The position numbers were made by a program, and so were the translations under genes. A stretch of DNA of 64,000 nucleotides from Mytilisepta virgata. Lineage: Eukaryota; Mollusca; Bivalvia; Mytilida; Mytilidae. The stretch covers positions 32,100,528 to 32,164,527 of the forward strand of contig CM051520.1 of NCBI GenBank assembly GCA_028015205.1, written 5' to 3'. The notes beneath the pieces were generated by a model. It did no database searches and was not told the origin of the DNA. It worked only from the letters and a program-made list of their open reading frames with translations. Shown one piece after another: positions 60,986 to 64,000 of the stretch. Numbering within the stretch: position 1 is the first letter of the stretch; each line of letters opens with the position of its first letter.

Positions 60986-62527
60986 CAGCATGAATACCAA
61001 TAATGCGACCGCTTGCTAGAACTGCAAAATTAGAATGGTCGGTACATAATTTAGATAGTAGTGTCATAATGTGCTCGTTTTTAACTGTAAAACTAGTTAA
61101 GGCTCTCAGAGCTGCAGGTCGGATACTGTCGCTCTACTAAACCAGAAAATCTGAAATAACACTTCCATAAAGGGTTTAATGCTAGTTCATGATAATATTT
61201 TAACGTTTAAAGCCCCGTCGTAGATATATAGCCAACATTGTGATATCTATAACAATTTACCGGCTTATCAATTTTCGGTTCCAGGGGAACTTGCTATTGA
61301 TAACTACCTATTTTTTTAAACTAAACAAATAAACAGACTTTGCAAATCACGCCCGTTTAACCTTTTATTAGGCAGATTTAATTGGTTTAATCTTTCTGAT
61401 GTTTGGCAGGAGATTCCGTAGCACGCGCCTTGACGCAGACGAATGTGTAAGGTGACACGTTAGATCAGTAAATTACGTCACAAACGGAAATGTTTTACAA
61501 GAAAATTAGCAACATTTTCATGAATGGCACTTCTTTATTGCACCTGTCTTTAATTAATTCTAAAATTTGCCAGTACAAATTTGCTGTTTATTTTTAGATG
61601 AATGATACTCCATCTTAACTATTTCTAGTTTAATGGTTATTAAACGACGCTGTGAAAAATTACCATGCGCTAGACGAATGCAACAAACCAACCTTATTTA
61701 TTTCCAACACCCACACTTTACGTATACGACATGTAAAAAAAATCATTGCAATTTATTCATTATGTTAACATTAGTGCCATACCATTTATTTATACATGAA
61801 AACGAGTGGTACTTTACCGACTCCTAGCACTCCAGCTTTAGAATCTTTGGATTGTTATTTTGAAACTCCTAGGACGATGCCTCTGCATGGTGGACCCTAT
61901 GTCCCCGAGGGTATTCGCCAACCCAGTCGTCAGACTTGTCTGACATGATTATTCTTTGATTTGTTACAGAAATTATCAGTATTTAGCAAAATTCAAAAAT
62001 AATAGAAATACTAAGAGTTCATTCCTTGCATTGCACATGGTTGATCTCCTTAGCTGAAATTTGGCTTCCTATTTCGGTATTTCTAGCCTAGAATTTTTTC
62101 CGCGTTAATGAGTCTATCCTGTTTTCATGTCTGCAAGCGCGCTGAACTTTTTTCACAGTATACTTTATGATTCCAGGTGATAATCCCTGCCTTATTTCAC
62201 CACATTTTGAGCCTATCCTTTTTGGAGTCGACGTATTTTTTCTAATTCCACTCTTCCTCCCCAAATAAAAATCAAGTGTTTGCTACCTTGGCCTGAGTCC
62301 CATTTCCTCTGTTTGAATTAGTCCATGAAGACAATAGCTTTAAATTTAGGCTTGCAAGGTTATACATATCGAGGAACAATTTCATATGATTTTTTGGTCT
62401 TTTCGCGATTACAGTAGCATTATTTTTTACCACAGTCTATTATAACTGAGGTGTTATACATGTACTTCCATATACCGTTCAACTAAAATAAATTTGATTT
62501 CGTTTATTAAAAAAATACCGTAGTTAA
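60986..62527. other. Intergenic DNA, no gene recognised
   Basis: Mixed composition. A CpG-richer stretch at 61,390-61,500 includes acgcgccttgacgcagacga and ttacgtcac (CRE-like). Another at 61,858-61,945 includes tccccgagggtattcgcc. There is no convincing exon with splice sites. Confidence 0.45.
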
Positions 62528-62563
62528 ATAAATTATGACCTTGATATCATGGTAGGGTTCTTT
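62528..62563 (+). repeat. 36-bp direct repeat, copy A
   Basis: Identical over all 36 bases to 63,803-63,838; it begins ataaattatgaccttgatat. It lies just past the 3' end of the retroelement remnant. The flanks differ on both sides, so the repeat is sharply bounded. Confidence 0.95.
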
Positions 62564-62599
62564 CACTCCCAAATTCTTCAATATAAACTAGTTTCGTTT

Positions 62600-63045
62600 C
62601 AACCCGACAAGAAGACATTTTATTGGAAAAACTCGTTTTTGGATAACAATGACATTGCCAATATTTGTGACATCAAGATAAAGAGGACAATATACCTAAG
62701 TAGCAAGCACGAACTCCTATAAAAAACAGGGGTGAACTCAGGTGTTCCAGAAGAGTAAGTAGTTCCTGCTCCGTATACGACACCGGTCGTGAAGTTCAAC
62801 AAAGTCAATCTGGTGGTAGTCACAAATCGGTGGAGGTACATGGAATGTTGCGACAGGGGGAACAGGTCCAATATCATCTTAGATATTGGAACACTGTAAC
62901 TGTCAATCAATTCGTGATGACGACCGTTAAATTTTCTAAGTGATGACATCAACTTATCCCTGATAAAACCCTGATTAAGAAGCTTTTGTGACAGCAGTAA
63001 TCCTCTTTGTCGAAAGTCACGGTAACTCACGCATGCGCTTGAATT
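62600..63045 (-). pseudogene. Retroelement reverse transcriptase C-terminal remnant
   Basis: The minus frame reads ACVSYRDFRQRGLLLSQKLL, then SSLRKFNGRHHELIDSYSVP, then MILDLFPLS, and further on VYGAGTTYSSGTPEFTPVFY. This series is familiar from the C-terminal part of reverse-transcriptase ORFs scattered in mollusc, lancelet and fish genomes. The frame has no proper ATG at its start (it enters with GTG), and similarity ends abruptly near 63,045, so it is a 5'-truncated copy. The hydrophobic tail (LLLRYIVLFILM) matches the odd tail seen in such ORFs. Confidence 0.7.
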
Positions 63046-63802
63046 TCTTTTCTTTCATCCCCTGACAATGTTTAAGTTTACTTATAACAACATATTTTGA
63101 CATTTTGACCATCAATCATTAGGGGTTTTTTTTCTCTTTGTTACTTGCACCAATAAAAGCTGATGGATGAAATAAATGCCTATCTAATTATCATAACCTT
63201 AGCCAAAATCCAAAGCCCTAGATATTTTTGGGGAGCAGGTGGTAACTAACCCCAGGTTTTTAAGAGGGTTCAGGATGTAGGTGTGACTACCCAAATTGTA
63301 TTGATTTTTAAATTATTAAAGTTTAAGTTTGACAGCATGATAATCATATGACGAATATATTCCACACAAATAAAGAATAGCGATGGAAAGAAGATAGATT
63401 GTATAATGAATACGAAAACGTAAACTGAACAAGCTTTGAAATCCTATGTAGAATCTGAACAATAAAGGCTCAGTCTCCATTGAAAAGCCAGAGAAGACCT
63501 TATTTTTCAGTCAAAAATTGGTAAAATTGAATATTTTGAAATATAAAATGACGCTGATACACAGTTCCTCTGGGGCCCTGCAAAACCCGACATTGGATTC
63601 TTTTATTCACAGGTTGTATAAATGCAAGTATCAAACCAAAATGGGAGGTACTGTGTGCAAAACGGGTATAGTCAAAATAAAATTTTGAATCTGCAAAAAA
63701 ATAAATAAACACTGGAAAGAAGTAGAGGCAATTTCCCCTGCATTTATTTCACTTCCATGGCAACTTTCAAAAAGTCGCCTAAAACCGTTCAAAATATTTA
63801 AG
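63046..63802. other. Intergenic DNA between remnant and direct repeat B
   Basis: No ORF with a recognisable motif. The minus frame 63,500-63,712 is low in complexity. This stretch and the retroelement remnant together lie between the 36-bp direct repeats, so it may belong to the same insertion. Confidence 0.45.
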
Positions 63803-63838
63803 ATAAATTATGACCTTGATATCATGGTAGGGTTCTTT
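63803..63838 (+). repeat. 36-bp direct repeat, copy B
   Basis: Exact match to copy A, 1,275 bp away, with the retroelement remnant between the two. It is longer than a usual target-site duplication. It might be a long duplication made on insertion, or two copies of a short element. Confidence 0.95.
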
Positions 63839-64000
63839 AACTTATGTGGTCTCTAAAGATTTACTAATAATAACTAACAAGTAAGCTACTAATAATTTTT
63901 CTACTTACTTGAATATCGCTTTGGGAGACAGTTTTAAGATCTTTTACCACAAATTTGCCAAATTAACGTTTTTCAGACAGTTTTTTAAAGAGAAGGACAC
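63839..64000. other. End of window, nothing recognised
   Basis: AT-rich DNA with no open frame or repeat that I could identify. Confidence 0.5.

Noticed and set aside
1..64000. CRISPR array, bacterial operons or rRNA genes
   Set aside because: No regularly spaced repeats, no dense long ORFs and no rRNA-like stretches; the window is clearly eukaryotic.

Overview
The window is eukaryotic DNA, most likely from a bivalve mollusc. It is AT-rich, has long introns, and is strongly CpG-poor except in a few blocks. It carries tRNA-derived SINEs, small inverted-repeat DNA elements and decayed LINE pieces, and the palindrome TACATGTA recurs throughout. One degenerate tandem repeat (48.8-49.6 kb) and one retroelement fragment (62.6-63.0 kb) look like repeats I associate with bivalves and other marine invertebrates. 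That placement rests on memory, not on a search.

The one gene I recognise with confidence is Musashi/Rbp6, a neural RNA-binding protein with two RRM domains, on the minus strand. Six coding exons lie between 45,045 (ATG) and 17,912. They give 138 residues: all of RRM1, the linker, and the first third of RRM2. Every junction has GT/AG sites, and all phases agree. The rest of RRM2 and the C-terminal half were not found, so the gene probably continues past position 1. Thus 1-17,911 reads as intron and 46-64 kb as the region upstream of the gene.

The most interesting signal is inside this gene. Two further ATGs, each preceded by an in-frame stop, lead in frame (phase 0) towards the RRM2 exon without RRM1. 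One begins MAMDANSL (36,460) and reads directly into the 42-bp linker exon. The other begins [10 protein letters not shown] (28,393) and ends at a plausible donor after the residues QPK, the same three residues that end the linker exon. A CpG-rich block lies directly upstream of the second start. This looks like a nested promoter layout that would make RRM1-less Musashi isoforms. It is a prediction from sequence only.

Layout: 1-17.9 kb, intron with two CpG-rich blocks (7.1-7.4 and 15.5-15.9 kb) and a MITE; 18-36.4 kb, a large intron with a SINE that has perfect target-site duplications, two MITEs and the MNLTTA exon; 33.9-35.1 kb, a degraded LINE 3' end with a striking inverted repeat; 36.4-45.05 kb, exons 5 to 1; 45.05-46.1 kb, promoter with an RFX X-box, CCAAT boxes and an E-box; 46-57 kb, repeat-rich intergenic DNA; 56.8-58.3 kb, two minus-strand exon candidates of an unrecognised gene behind a CRE/CCAAT promoter; 58.5-64 kb, a long palindrome, retroelement remnants and a 36-bp direct repeat pair.
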